The notes under the pieces were generated by a model. It saw only the letters and a program-made list of their open reading frames with translations. It had not been told where the DNA came from and did no database searches. From contig NZ_JAHWXN010000001.1 of the NCBI RefSeq assembly GCF_023091245.1, positions 2,294,001-2,358,000 on the forward strand: 64,000 bases of DNA, in the 5' to 3' direction. Both the position numbers and the translations under genes were made by a program. Shown here piece by piece: positions 42,622-56,717 of the stretch. The first letter of the stretch is position 1. Each line of letters starts with the position of its first letter. This DNA comes from Microbacterium croceum (lineage in GTDB: Bacteria > Actinomycetota > Actinomycetes > Actinomycetales > Microbacteriaceae).

Positions 42622-44538
42622 GTGCGTTTCGTATGGGCCGTCGTGGCCTTCGTGCTGGCTGCGGTGCTGATCGGTGCCGGGATCGCTCAGCGGACCATCT
42701 TCATGGGGCCGTCGTCGGAGCAGACCAAGGTCGAAGTACAGGAGCCTGCGCCGTTCGTGCTGATGGACGGCGAGGTGCTCAGGAGCAATCCGGGAGCGCA
42801 GACGCTGCTGATCCGCGGCGACGGCGACATCTTCGCCGCCTACGGGCGCACCTCCGACCTCGAGGCGTGGCTCGCCGATTCGGACTACAACCACGTGAGC
42901 GTGGCGAAGGATGGCACCTTCGATGTAGAGCACATCGCGGCGCCCGCCGCCGAGGATGACGGCGATGGCGAGAGCACGGACGAGCCCGTCACCCACAACC
43001 CGGTCGGCTCCGACCTGTGGCTCGACTCGTTCAGCGAGACAGACGCACTGATCGCCGACAACATGCAGCTTCCCGATGGCATGAGCGTTCTGATCGCCTA
43101 CGACGGCACTCAGGACGCCCCGGATGACATCGCGATCTCCTGGCCCCTGGACAACTCCACGCCATGGGCGGGTCCGCTGATGGCGGCGGGCGGCGCCGTC
43201 CTGCTGGTGGGTCTGATCCTCTACGTGCTGGGCATCCGTCACCAGCGGCGCGGACGTGGTCCCCGACGCAAGGGCCCTGGCCCGCTGCCCGTCACCGAGC
43301 CCATCGATGTCGCCGCGCTTCCGCCGGGCGAGCGGGACGCGCTCGAGTCCTCATCCGGAGCAGCCTCGGGCCCGCAGACTCCGGATGCTTCCGATGTGGA
43401 GGACGCCGAGATCGTGGACGAGACCAAGAACCCCGATGCCAAGACCTCACTGCGCTCCGCCCGCACGCCGCGGCGTCGGCTTCGTCTGATCGCTCTGCCG
43501 GCGATCGGCCTCACAGCGCTGCTCGCGAGCGGATGCTCGGCGGATTCCTGGCCCCAGTTCGAGCAGGCGACCGCGACCCCGTCACCGACTCCGACCGTCA
43601 TCGCTCCGGAGAACCAGAAGCCGCCGGCGGTGACCGAGGCACAGGCGACCCGAATTCTGCAGGAGATCTCCGCGACTCTTGTCGACGCGGACACCGCCCT
43701 GGACCTGGATCTCGCCGCGACCCGTCTCGACGGCCCTGCACTCATCGCACGCACCACCGAGTACGCGCTGCGCACCGAGCTCCCCGACACGACTCCGCCC
43801 ACAGCCATACCGACGGACAAGGTCGAGGTCGTGCTGCCGGAGGCGACAGATCGTTGGCCCCGGACCGTGCTTCTGCTGTCGAAGAACACGAGCGATGACA
43901 CCGTGCCTCCGGTGATCCTCACGATGACGCAGCAGGACCCATGGTCGAACTACAAGGTCTCGAACATGGCGGAGATGTCTGCCGACGTCGCGCTCCCCGA
44001 GGTGGCAGCGAGCTGGTTGGGAACGTCATTGGTGCCCGAGGATTCCGCCTTCCTCAGCGTTCCTCCGGCCGACCTCGCCACGGCGTTCTCGGATGTCGTC
44101 GACAAGGGAGAGAAGAGCGACTCCTATGGACTGTTCGATGACCTCTCGCTGAACCTTGCGAAGTCGATCAGGGACAGCCGTCAGGAGGTGGTGCAGAAGC
44201 TCGCCGACAACAATGCCTCGGAGACCTCCAAGGCGACATTCCAGATGGCGCCTACCGATGATCCTCCGGTGGCGATGACCACGCTTGGCAGCGGTGCCAT
44301 CGTGAGCGTGGTGGTCACGGACACCGAGAAGGTGACGCCGACCGTGGCTGATGCCGTGATCCGTTTCGGGGAGAACGCTCAGGCGAAGGCGCTGACGGGG
44401 GTATCGGAGTCCGCCAAGGGCATCGAGACCACCTACTCTTTCCAACTGTTCTTCGCGGTGCCCGCACAGGGATCCACCGAGCAGATCAGACTCCTTGCCG
44501 TCCACCAGGACCTCGTCTCCGCGAAGGTGATCAAGTGA
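42622..44538 (+). CDS. Three-segment membrane protein with internal lipobox-like site, 638 aa
   Basis: I do not recognise the family. Hydrophobic segments are at about 3-25, 184-206 and 287-304. Between the first two is an extracytoplasmic domain of about 155 residues. After the third comes a domain of about 330 residues. The third segment ends LTALLASGC with Cys305, which looks exactly like a lipoprotein signal, but in mid-protein. GTG at 42622 has GAGGAG upstream; an earlier in-frame GTG at 42577 has none. The stop overlaps the thioredoxin gene by 4 bp. It may be a fusion of a membrane protein and a lipoprotein. Confidence 0.75.
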   Translation: MRFVWAVVAFVLAAVLIGAGIAQRTIFMGPSSEQTKVEVQEPAPFVLMDGEVLRSNPGAQTLLIRGDGDIFAAYGRTSDLEAWLADSDYNHVSVAKDGTFDVEHIAAPAAEDDGDGESTDEPVTHNPVGSDLWLDSFSETDALIADNMQLPDGMSVLIAYDGTQDAPDDIAISWPLDNSTPWAGPLMAAGGAVLLVGLILYVLGIRHQRRGRGPRRKGPGPLPVTEPIDVAALPPGERDALESSSGAASGPQTPDASDVEDAEIVDETKNPDAKTSLRSARTPRRRLRLIALPAIGLTALLASGCSADSWPQFEQATATPSPTPTVIAPENQKPPAVTEAQATRILQEISATLVDADTALDLDLAATRLDGPALIARTTEYALRTELPDTTPPTAIPTDKVEVVLPEATDRWPRTVLLLSKNTSDDTVPPVILTMTQQDPWSNYKVSNMAEMSADVALPEVAASWLGTSLVPEDSAFLSVPPADLATAFSDVVDKGEKSDSYGLFDDLSLNLAKSIRDSRQEVVQKLADNNASETSKATFQMAPTDDPPVAMTTLGSGAIVSVVVTDTEKVTPTVADAVIRFGENAQAKALTGVSESAKGIETTYSFQLFFAVPAQGSTEQIRLLAVHQDLVSAKVIK

Positions 44539-45458
44539 CCGATATCTCTCCTGCTGCTCTGCGCGGTGCCGTCGACCTGTCCAGCCTCCGCAACCGACCG
44601 GACCCCTCTGCACCGGCCGCCCCCGCCCCGCGCGTCGCTGACGTGGTCGTCGACGCCACCGACGAGTCCTTCGGACAGATCCTCGAGCTCTCCCGGACCG
44701 TCCCTGTCGTCATCGACCTGTGGGCGGAGTGGTGTGGGCCCTGCAAGCAGCTCAGCCCGATCATCGAGAGGGTGACCAGGGAATTGGGCGGCCGGGTGCT
44801 TCTGGCCAAGGTCGATGTGGACGCGAATCCTCAGCTCGCGCAGAGCTTCCGCGCGCAGTCGATCCCGATGGTGGTCGCCTTGATCGCGGGGCAGCCGGTC
44901 CCGATGTTCACCGGGGCCGTGCCGGAAGACCAGGTCCGCGAGGTCTTCGCACAGCTGCTCCAGCTCGCGGCTCAGAACGGAGTCACCGGTGTTCTCCCCG
45001 TCGGTGACTCGGGCGAGACCGACGCGGCGCCGGAGGAGCCGCCGCTGCCGCCGCTGCATGCGGAGGCCTTTGCGGCGATCGAGATCGGCGACTACGCCGC
45101 CGCGATCACCGCTTACGAGAAGGCGTTGGCAGAGAACCCCCGTGACGCAGATGCTCTCGCCGGCCTCGGCCAGGTGCGACTGCTCGCCCGCACGCAGGGT
45201 CTGGACCTGCAGACCGCGCGCGCTGCCGCGGCGGCGGATGCGCTCGACGTCCAGGCCCAGTTCGACGTGGCCGACCTGGATCTCGCCGGCGGACACGTGG
45301 AGGACGCGTTCGGGCGCTTGCTCGACCTGTTCGAGAAACTCCCTGCCGATCAGCGCACGCCGGTCCGTGAGCGTCTGGTGGAACTGTTCGGGCTGATCGG
45401 CGCGAGCGACCCGCGCGTGCTCGCCGCGCGCAACCGACTCACCTCGCTGCTGTTCTGA
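44535..45458 (+). CDS. YbbN-like tetratricopeptide thioredoxin (co-chaperone type), 307 aa
   Basis: A cytoplasmic thioredoxin fold spans about 35-145 with active site WAEWCGPCKQ. It is followed by a TPR-like helical region (about 175-300: FAAIEIGDYAAAITAYEKAL and LAGLGQVRLLA). This matches E. coli YbbN/CnoX, a holdase that protects proteins from oxidation and passes them to chaperones. The N-terminal 35 residues are Pro/Ala-rich. The gene is coupled by a 4-bp overlap to the three-segment membrane protein. Confidence 0.9.
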   Translation: MTDISPAALRGAVDLSSLRNRPDPSAPAAPAPRVADVVVDATDESFGQILELSRTVPVVIDLWAEWCGPCKQLSPIIERVTRELGGRVLLAKVDVDANPQLAQSFRAQSIPMVVALIAGQPVPMFTGAVPEDQVREVFAQLLQLAAQNGVTGVLPVGDSGETDAAPEEPPLPPLHAEAFAAIEIGDYAAAITAYEKALAENPRDADALAGLGQVRLLARTQGLDLQTARAAAAADALDVQAQFDVADLDLAGGHVEDAFGRLLDLFEKLPADQRTPVRERLVELFGLIGASDPRVLAARNRLTSLLF

Positions 45459-45473
45459 GGTCGGGGCCGCGTC

Positions 45474-47671
<2,198 letters not shown>

Positions 47672-47675
<4 letters not shown>

Positions 47676-49744
47676 GACCGCTCCTTCACCGTGAGGATGT
47701 GCACCGGCTCGGTGAAGGCGTCGAGGCGCACGTAGTTGTGGTCGTTCCAGGTCCACACCGCTCCGGTGAGCAGGTCCTCGACCTCGAAGCTCTCACCGGG
47801 TGCGATACCCCAGAGCGTCGTGTCGAGGTGCACGGTCGTCTCGCGTACCGAATGGGGGTCGACGTTCGCGACGACGATGATGGTGTCTGACCGGCCGGTG
47901 CCGGTGAAGGCGGCGTCCAGATGCTTGCTGTACACCAGCACGGCGTCGTCGTCGCTCCAGTGTGCGCGGAAGTTGCGGAGCTGTCGGAGGGCCGGGTGCG
48001 CACGTCGAATTCCATTGAGGGATCGCAGGAGCGGGGCGAGTGAATCACCCCGCTCCTCCTCGCCTTCCCAGTCTCGGAACTTGTACTCGTACTTCTCGTT
48101 GTCGATGTTCTCTTCCGAGCCGGGCCTGGCGACGTTCTCGAAGAGCTCGTAGCCCGCGTACACGCCGTACAGGGGGGCCGCGGTGGCTGCGATGCATGCG
48201 CGGATGCGATAGGCCGCTCGGCCTCCGAACTGCAGATACTCGGTCAGGATGTCGTGCGTGTTCACGAAGAGGTTCGGCCGCATGTAGTCGCTGGTCTCCT
48301 GCGACACGGAGGTGAGGAACTCCTCGAGCTCGGCTTTCGTGTTGCGCCAGGTGAAGTAGCTGTAGCTCTGCTGGAACCCGACGGCCGCGAGAGCCCGCAT
48401 CACCGCGGGTCGGGTGAAGGCCTCCGCCAGAAAGATCACGTCCGGGTCCTCGGCGTTCACCACCGCGATGAGCCACTCCCAGAACTGCAGCGGCTTGGTG
48501 TGCGGGTTGTCGACGCGGAAAATCTTCACGCCCTGTCGGATCCAGTGCTGCACGATGCGCAGCATCTCGGCGTAGATGCCCTCCGGATCATTGTCGAAGT
48601 TCAGCGGATAGATGTCCTGGTACTTCTTGGGAGGGTTCTCGGCGTAAGCGATCGTGCCGTCCGGAAGCGTCGTGAACCACTCGGGGTGCTCGGTGACCCA
48701 GGGGTGATCGGGCGACGCCTGCAGGGCCAGATCGAGTGCGATCTCGAGACCCTCCTTGCGCGCCGCGCGGACGAAGGCCCGGAAGTCCTGCGCGGTGCCG
48801 AGGTCGGGGTGGATGGCGTCGTGTCCGCCGTCTGCCGAACCGATCGCGTACGGCGACCCGGGGTCGCCCGGCTCGGTGGTGAGCGTGTTGTTGCGTCCCT
48901 TGCGGTTGGTCGTGCCGATCGGGTGGATCGGCACGAGGTAGAGCACGTCGAAGCCCATAGCGGCGACCGCAGGCAGGCGCTTCGCCGCCGTGCGGAACGT
49001 GCCGCTCTTGACCGTGCCGTCCTTCAGTCGCTTCGCGCCCTCGGAGCGGGGGAAGAACTCGTACCAGGCGGCGACGCCTGCGGCGGTGCGGTCGACGACG
49101 ATCGACTGCGCGTCCGACGTGGAGCGCAACGTGGTGGTGGGGCGGTCGGCGAAGAGCTGGGCGAGCCCGGCATCGGTCGACAGCCGAAGCGTGGTGGCCG
49201 CGTCGCCCCCAGCGAGAGAGGCCGCATCCGCGCGCAGCCGTGTGCGCTGCGCGGCGGGTCGATCCTTCTCCGCCGCCGCGCGTGTGAGCAGCTCGGCTCC
49301 GAGCGCCGCCATGACGTCGACGTCGACATCGGCAGCCACCTTCAGGGACGCCGCGTGTGCCCAAGTGGCGAAGTCATCCGAGAACGCCTCGAACCGATAC
49401 GTCCACGTCCCCTGGACATCGAGTGCGATATCGACCGCCCATCGATCGGTGCCGTCGTTGCGGGGAGTCAGCCGATGCAGGCTTTCCTCGCCGCGCGGAT
49501 CCGTGAGCCGGAGGTGCACGCCGATCGTGTCGTGCCCTTCTCGGAACGCGACGACACCGAACGGGACGACCTCTCCCACGAATGCCTTCGCGGGATAGCC
49601 GCCGGGAACAGAGGGAGTGCCGTCGGAGAGGGGGATCCTGGTCGCGCGGAGATCTCGTCTGCCGGTATCACCCGCCAGGGCGCGCGTCGGGATCTGAGCG
49701 GAGCTCCGAAGAGCCGAGGACCGGGTACCAGCACGTGCAGCCAC
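47672..49744 (-). CDS. glgE: Alpha-1,4-glucan:maltose-1-phosphate maltosyltransferase, 690 aa
   Basis: GlgE adds maltosyl units from maltose-1-phosphate to alpha-glucans. The GH13_3 features are the N-terminal beta domain (VVPFGVVAFREGHD), YEFFPRSEG, NRKGRNNTL, the nucleophile region KIFRVDNPHTKP and the acid FLAEAFTRP. Length is as in Mycobacterium and Streptomyces. It starts with GTG, six bases after TACATT, without a Shine-Dalgarno. No treS or mak is nearby, so maltose-1-phosphate must come from GlgM or from genes elsewhere. Confidence 0.95.
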
Positions 49745-49750
49745 CCCCCG

Positions 49751-49756
49751 AATGTA
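49751..49756 (-). promoter_or_regulatory. Leaderless -10 box TACATT for glgE
   Basis: On the minus strand TACATT is followed by six bases (cggggg) and the GTG at 49744. This suggests a second promoter between glgX and glgE. Confidence 0.5.
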
Positions 49757-49810
49757 CCGCGCGGAGGGGACCGCGGGTAGCGACCGCTCCGGGTGCGTCG
49801 GCGAGCAATC

Positions 49811-51883
49811 TCATTCCACGCGGAAGAGCCTCATCGAGGTACCCGGGATCGGCAGGATGTCACCGGGGGCGAACGACTCGTGAGTGTCAGACGGACGCTC
49901 GTCCGCACTCGACCACAGGGAGACGAACCGAGTCGCGTCCTCGATCTCGTCCGGCAGCCGGACGTCGATCGGCGACTCGGTGCCGTGCACGATCAGCAGG
50001 ATGCGGTTGTACTGCTCGCGATCCGGGGTTGATGCCGCGACATATTGGAGCGTGCGATTACCGGGGTCCGTCCACTGCCCGCTCTCCATGGTCTCCCCGT
50101 TCTGGTCGAACCAGTCCATGACCGAGGCATTCGGAATGTGCTCGCCGAGCCGGGCGTAGCGGCTCGGACGCAGGGCGGGGTTCGAAGCGCGGAGTGCGAT
50201 GAGTCGGGAGACGTGCGCGCGCAGGTCGTGTTGCCACGGCTCGAACTCCCAGCCCAGCCACGTCAGGGCAGAGTCCTGCGCATACGCGTTGTTGTTGCCG
50301 CGTTGTGTGCGGCCCACCTCATCGCCCGCTGTCAGCATGGGGATGCCCGCCGACAGCAGCAGGGTGCCCAGGAGGTTTCGCATGGCCTTGCGACGCGCAG
50401 CGAGGATGGTCGGATCGTCGGTGGGGCCTTCCACTCCATGGTTGAACGCGCGGTTCATGTCGGCGCCGTCGCGGTTCTGTTCCCCGTTCGCCTCGTTGTG
50501 CTTGACATCGTACGAGACCAGATCGTGCAGTGTGAAGCCGTCGTGCGCGGTCACGAAGTTGACGCTGGCGAGCGGGCCGCGATCCTCGCTGAAGGTGTTG
50601 GACGAGCCGGCGAGACGAGTCGCGAAGCCGCCGATGCCGACCGGGGCGGAAGCACGTCGCGCATAGTCGATGTCGCTGAGCCAGAAGTTGCGGACGCGGT
50701 CACGGTACCGGTCGTTCCACTCGTGCCATCCGGCCGGGAAGTTGCCGGTCTGCCATCCGCCGAGTCCCACGTCCCACGGCTCGGCGATGAGCTTCGTATC
50801 GCTCAGGATCGGGTCGTTCGCGATGGCGGTGAGCAGGGGGTGCTCCGGCGTGTAGGTGTGCGATGCGTCGCGGGCGATCGCGGTGGCGAGGTCGAAACGG
50901 AAGCCGTCGATCTGCATCTCCTGGGCCCAATAGCGCAAGGAATCGAGCACCAGTCGCGCACCGGCATCCGTCGATGTGTTCAGCGTGTTCCCGCACCCGG
51001 TGGTGTCGATGTAGACACCGGACTCGTCCTGCCGGTAGTAGCTGGCGTTGTCAATCCCCCGCAGGCTCGAGCGCGGACCTCCGATGCCCTCTTCGGACGT
51101 GTGGTTGTAGACGACGTCGAGGATGATCTCGATCCCGGCTTCGTGCAGCAGGCGCACCATCCCCTTGAACTCGGCGAGCACGGCCTCCGGACCTTGCTTA
51201 CGCGCGTCCTCACTGGCGTAGGCGTTGTGGGGGGTGAAGAAGTTGAGGGTGTTGTAGCCCCAGTAGTTCGTGAGTCCGCGTTCGAGAAGCCGTGGTTCCG
51301 GGACGAAGGCGTGCACGGGGAGCAGCTCGACGGAGGTGATGCCGAGCTCATGGAAGTACGCGATCATCGCGGGATGAGCGAGTCCGGCGTAGGTGCCGTG
51401 CAGCGCAGGCGGAACGTCGGGGTGACGCTTGGTGAGTCCTTTGAGATGGCCCTCGTAGATCACCGTTCGGTCGAGAGGGACACGGGGTTTCCGGGAGTCG
51501 CCCCAGTCGAACCCGTCGACGATGACGACCGAGCGCCATTCCTCGTAGCCATCGCCCTGCGCGAGCCCTCGCGCGTAAGGATCCAACAGCAACGTCTCGG
51601 GATTGAAGGTGTTGCCCGGGCCATGCGGGCCGCCGACACGGATGGCGTAGCGTGTGCCCGCCTGCAAGAGGGGCGTCGTGACCTGCCAGATGCCGCCGGG
51701 GAGTCGCTCGAGGGCGACCTGATCTGTCGCCCAATCGAGGTCGGTGGCATCGAAGACGACGAGCTCGACGGAGGATGCATTCTGCGACCAGACGCGGAGC
51801 GTGCCGCCCCCGTCGTGCAGGCGCACGCCGAGGTCGTCGAGTGCGGATCCGCCGGGCACAGTGAAGTCTCGGGACTCGGGCAT
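49811..51883 (-). CDS. glgX: Glycogen debranching enzyme GlgX, 690 aa
   Basis: GlgX hydrolyses alpha-1,6 branches of phosphorylase-limit glycogen. The N-terminal CBM48 (about 15-110) is followed by a GH13_11 barrel with DVVYNHTSE, GFRFDLAT (nucleophile Asp), LIAEPWD (acid Glu) and FVTAHDGFTL. C-terminal strands complete it. It heads the glgX-glgE-glgB cluster. The ATG has TAGTGT exactly six bases upstream and no Shine-Dalgarno. It diverges from the cysteine desulfurase gene. Confidence 0.95.
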   Translation of the reverse strand: MPESRDFTVPGGSALDDLGVRLHDGGGTLRVWSQNASSVELVVFDATDLDWATDQVALERLPGGIWQVTTPLLQAGTRYAIRVGGPHGPGNTFNPETLLLDPYARGLAQGDGYEEWRSVVIVDGFDWGDSRKPRVPLDRTVIYEGHLKGLTKRHPDVPPALHGTYAGLAHPAMIAYFHELGITSVELLPVHAFVPEPRLLERGLTNYWGYNTLNFFTPHNAYASEDARKQGPEAVLAEFKGMVRLLHEAGIEIILDVVYNHTSEEGIGGPRSSLRGIDNASYYRQDESGVYIDTTGCGNTLNTSTDAGARLVLDSLRYWAQEMQIDGFRFDLATAIARDASHTYTPEHPLLTAIANDPILSDTKLIAEPWDVGLGGWQTGNFPAGWHEWNDRYRDRVRNFWLSDIDYARRASAPVGIGGFATRLAGSSNTFSEDRGPLASVNFVTAHDGFTLHDLVSYDVKHNEANGEQNRDGADMNRAFNHGVEGPTDDPTILAARRKAMRNLLGTLLLSAGIPMLTAGDEVGRTQRGNNNAYAQDSALTWLGWEFEPWQHDLRAHVSRLIALRASNPALRPSRYARLGEHIPNASVMDWFDQNGETMESGQWTDPGNRTLQYVAASTPDREQYNRILLIVHGTESPIDVRLPDEIEDATRFVSLWSSADERPSDTHESFAPGDILPIPGTSMRLFRVE

Positions 51884-51889
51884 GAGTAC

Positions 51890-51895
51890 ACACTA
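51890..51895 (-). promoter_or_regulatory. Leaderless -10 box TAGTGT for glgX
   Basis: On the minus strand TAGTGT is followed by six bases (gtactc) and the ATG at 51883. Confidence 0.55.
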
Positions 51896-51964
51896 GGCGG
51901 ATGTGACCCGGTGCCAGCGCATCGCGCACTCGGTTCCCTGCGCCCTGGGGGTGTGGAAATGGGG

Positions 51965-51970
51965 GAGCAT
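51965..51970 (+). promoter_or_regulatory. Possible leaderless box GAGCAT for the cysteine desulfurase
   Basis: GAGCAT is followed by six bases (ggacct) and the ATG at 51977. It is a weaker match to the TANNNT form than the others. Confidence 0.3.
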
Positions 51971-51976
51971 GGACCT

Positions 51977-53152
51977 ATGCGGCACTATCTCGATCACGCG
52001 GCGACCACCCCGCTGCGGCCGGAGGCGCGTGACGCCTGGCTGGCTGCTTCCGAGCTGGTGGGCAACGCCTCATCGACGCATGGCGCCGGGCAGGATGCCC
52101 GACGGCTGCTGGAGGACTCGAGGGAGCGCGTGGCGGCCGTGCTCGACGCCGACCCGATCGAGGTCGTGTTCACCTCGGGTGGCACCGAGTCGATCAACCT
52201 CGCATTGCAGGGGCTCTGGCATGCGCGAGCGGCGGGGACGGACGGCATCGTGCTCCCCGACGCGGAGCACCACGCGACCATGGACACGGTCGCGGCTCTG
52301 GCGGCGGAGGGAGCCGCCGTGCGCGCTGTCCCTGTGCAGTCGGACGGGCGCATCGCCGCGTCGGATTTTGCGGAACGGCTGCCCGGCGCCGCCCTCGCCA
52401 CCGCCCTCGTCGCGAACAACGAGGTCGGGACGATCAACGATGCCGCGTCGCTTGCCATGGTGTCGGCATCGGCAGGAGTTCCCCTGCATCTCGACGCCGT
52501 CGCGGCGCTCGGACACGTTCCCCTGTCGTTCCGTGGATTGCGCGGGGCAGCTGATGCGGGATCCGGTCTGGTGGCGTTGAGCGCTGCCGGTCACAAGATC
52601 GGAGCTCCGGTCGGCGTCGGTGCGCTGGTGGTGGCGCGCACGGCCAACCTCACCGCGCTCCTCCGGGGCGGTGCGCAACAGCGCGGCCTCCGCGCCGGGA
52701 CGCAGGACGTCGCCGGTACGGCGGCATTCGCCACGGCGATCGAGCTTGCCGAGCGCGAACGGGAGGCGGAGAGCGCACGTCTCGCGGCTCTGCGCGATCG
52801 TCTTGTCGCCGGGATCAGATCGCGTGTGTCCGCAGCTGTGCTGCTCGGCGATCCGCACGCGCGTCTCCCCGGCAATGCGCACCTGCTCTTTCCCGGGGCG
52901 GTCGGCGAGAGCATGCTGTTCCTCCTCGACGTCGCCGGTGTCGCGGCGTCCACCGGATCTGCCTGCCAAGCCGGCGTGGCTGAACCCTCGCACGTCGTGA
53001 TCGCGATGGGCCGGGGGGAGCAGGACGCCCGGAGCGTGCTTCGATTCACACTGGGGCGAACATCCACGGATGCGGATGTGGATGCGGTGCTCGCGGTGAT
53101 CGCCGACGCCTATTCGCGCGCGTCCGGGTCCGGCACAGGTGCCCGCTCGTAG
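51977..53152 (+). CDS. Cysteine desulfurase, NifS/IscS family, 391 aa
   Basis: This PLP enzyme removes sulfur from cysteine. The start MRHYLDHAATTPL is diagnostic, the PLP lysine is in SAAGHKIGAPVG, and the catalytic Cys is in TGSACQAG. I use the ATG at 51977; the frame is open far upstream but antisense to glgX. mnmA follows nine bases downstream, so the persulfide is probably used for tRNA 2-thiouridine. Compared with IscS it lacks the long Cys-loop, resembling NifS-like enzymes of actinobacteria. Confidence 0.94.
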   Translation: MRHYLDHAATTPLRPEARDAWLAASELVGNASSTHGAGQDARRLLEDSRERVAAVLDADPIEVVFTSGGTESINLALQGLWHARAAGTDGIVLPDAEHHATMDTVAALAAEGAAVRAVPVQSDGRIAASDFAERLPGAALATALVANNEVGTINDAASLAMVSASAGVPLHLDAVAALGHVPLSFRGLRGAADAGSGLVALSAAGHKIGAPVGVGALVVARTANLTALLRGGAQQRGLRAGTQDVAGTAAFATAIELAEREREAESARLAALRDRLVAGIRSRVSAAVLLGDPHARLPGNAHLLFPGAVGESMLFLLDVAGVAASTGSACQAGVAEPSHVVIAMGRGEQDARSVLRFTLGRTSTDADVDAVLAVIADAYSRASGSGTGARS

Positions 53153-53155
53153 ACT
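53150..53155 (+). promoter_or_regulatory. Leaderless -10 box TAGACT for mnmA
   Basis: TAGACT begins in the stop codon of the desulfurase gene and is followed by six bases (ggaccc) and the ATG at 53162. mnmA can therefore be transcribed on its own as well. Confidence 0.6.
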
Positions 53156-53161
53156 GGACCC

Positions 53162-54259
53162 ATGCGGATACTGGCAGCGATGAGCGGGGGAGTGGATTCC
53201 GCCGTGGCGGCCGCGCGCGCCGTGGAGGCAGGGCATGACGTGGTCGGAGTGCACCTGGCACTCTCGCGTGCCGGAGGAACGCTGCGCACCGGCAGCCGCG
53301 GCTGCTGCACGATCGAGGATGCGATGGATGCGCGCCGTGCCGCCGACCGCCTCGGCATTCCGTTCTACGTGTGGGACTTCTCCGAGCGTTTCCGCGACGA
53401 CGTGATCGATGATTTCATCTCCGAGTATCAGGCAGGACGCACGCCCAACCCGTGCATGCGCTGCAACGAGAAGATCAAGTTCGCCGCGCTGCTCGAGCGG
53501 GCGATCGAGCTCGGTTTCGACGCGGTGTGCACGGGGCACTACGCCACTCTCGTCGAGGGCGAGTCCGGACTGGAACTGCACCGGGCGTCCGACAACGCCA
53601 AGGACCAGTCGTACGTGCTCGGCGTGCTGAACGCCGAACAGCTCGCTCACACCTATTTCCCCCTCGGCACGACGCCCTCCAAGGCCGTCGTTCGTGCGGA
53701 GGCGGCAGAGCGCGGCTTGACGGTCGCGCAGAAGCCGGACAGCCACGACATCTGCTTCATCCCTGATGGCGACACCCGCGGCTGGCTGGCTGAGAAGGTC
53801 GGTACGGCCACAGGTGACATCGTCGATCGATCCGGAGCCGTGGTCGGCTCGCACGAGGGCGCCCATGGGTTCACGGTCGGTCAGCGCCGCGGGCTGAAGC
53901 TCGGCGTTCCCGCGCCCGACGGCAAGCCGCGTTTCGTGCTGGAGGTGCGTCCCGTGTCGAACACGGTCGTGGTCGGTCCCAAGGAGGCGCTCGCGATCGG
54001 AGAGATCTCGGGTGCGCGCTTCAGCTGGGCCGGTGCGGGTCCCGCAGACGCCGAGTTCCTCTGCCACGTGCAGATCCGCGCGCATGCGGAGCCGGTGCCG
54101 GCAACCGCCTTCGTCACGGCGGACGGCGTGCGCGTCGTGCCAGAGCAGCCGCTCGACGGCGTCGCCCCGGGACAGACCGCCGTGTTGTACATCGGCACCC
54201 GCGTGCTCGGCCAGTTCACGATCGATACGACCGTGTCGGCGGTGCCTGTCGGCGTCTGA
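53162..54259 (+). CDS. mnmA: tRNA-specific 2-thiouridylase MnmA, 365 aa
   Basis: MnmA adds sulfur to U34 of Lys, Glu and Gln tRNAs. The PP-loop is [12 protein letters not shown], the first catalytic Cys is in [12 protein letters not shown] and the second in [12 protein letters not shown]-terminal beta barrels follow. Length is normal. The desulfurase upstream likely supplies persulfide. No Shine-Dalgarno is present; the start fits a leaderless mRNA. Confidence 0.96.
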   Translation: MRILAAMSGGVDSAVAAARAVEAGHDVVGVHLALSRAGGTLRTGSRGCCTIEDAMDARRAADRLGIPFYVWDFSERFRDDVIDDFISEYQAGRTPNPCMRCNEKIKFAALLERAIELGFDAVCTGHYATLVEGESGLELHRASDNAKDQSYVLGVLNAEQLAHTYFPLGTTPSKAVVRAEAAERGLTVAQKPDSHDICFIPDGDTRGWLAEKVGTATGDIVDRSGAVVGSHEGAHGFTVGQRRGLKLGVPAPDGKPRFVLEVRPVSNTVVVGPKEALAIGEISGARFSWAGAGPADAEFLCHVQIRAHAEPVPATAFVTADGVRVVPEQPLDGVAPGQTAVLYIGTRVLGQFTIDTTVSAVPVGV

Positions 54260-54305
54260 CCCTCGCGGAACAGCGAGGCACCGGAGCGATGTCGGTGCAC
54301 GCTCG

Positions 54306-56654
<2,349 letters not shown>

Positions 56655-56668
56655 CGCTCTGATGACAA

Positions 56669-56700
56669 AAGAGCGGGACCGGCGAACCGGTCCCGCTCTT
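56669..56700. terminator. Bidirectional terminator between ligA and the DEAD-box gene
   Basis: AAGAGCGGGACCGG and CCGGTCCCGCTCTT form a perfect 14-bp stem with loop cgaa, a stable tetraloop. AAAA precedes and TTC follows, which suits both directions. Confidence 0.8.
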
Positions 56701-56717
56701 CACGGATGCTGCGTCGC

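Noticed and set aside
44433..45296. Antisense ORF opposite the thioredoxin gene
   Set aside because: Composition mirrors the sense gene, there is no Shine-Dalgarno or -10 box, and the sense strand has clear WCGPC and TPR features.
48254..49780. Antisense ORF of over 500 codons opposite glgE
   Set aside because: It is a GC-frame shadow with Arg/Glu/Val-rich, domain-free sequence.
50045..51976. Open frame extending 644 codons upstream of the cysteine desulfurase
   Set aside because: It lies antisense to glgX and lacks domain character; the ATG at 51977 gives the diagnostic N-terminus of the family.
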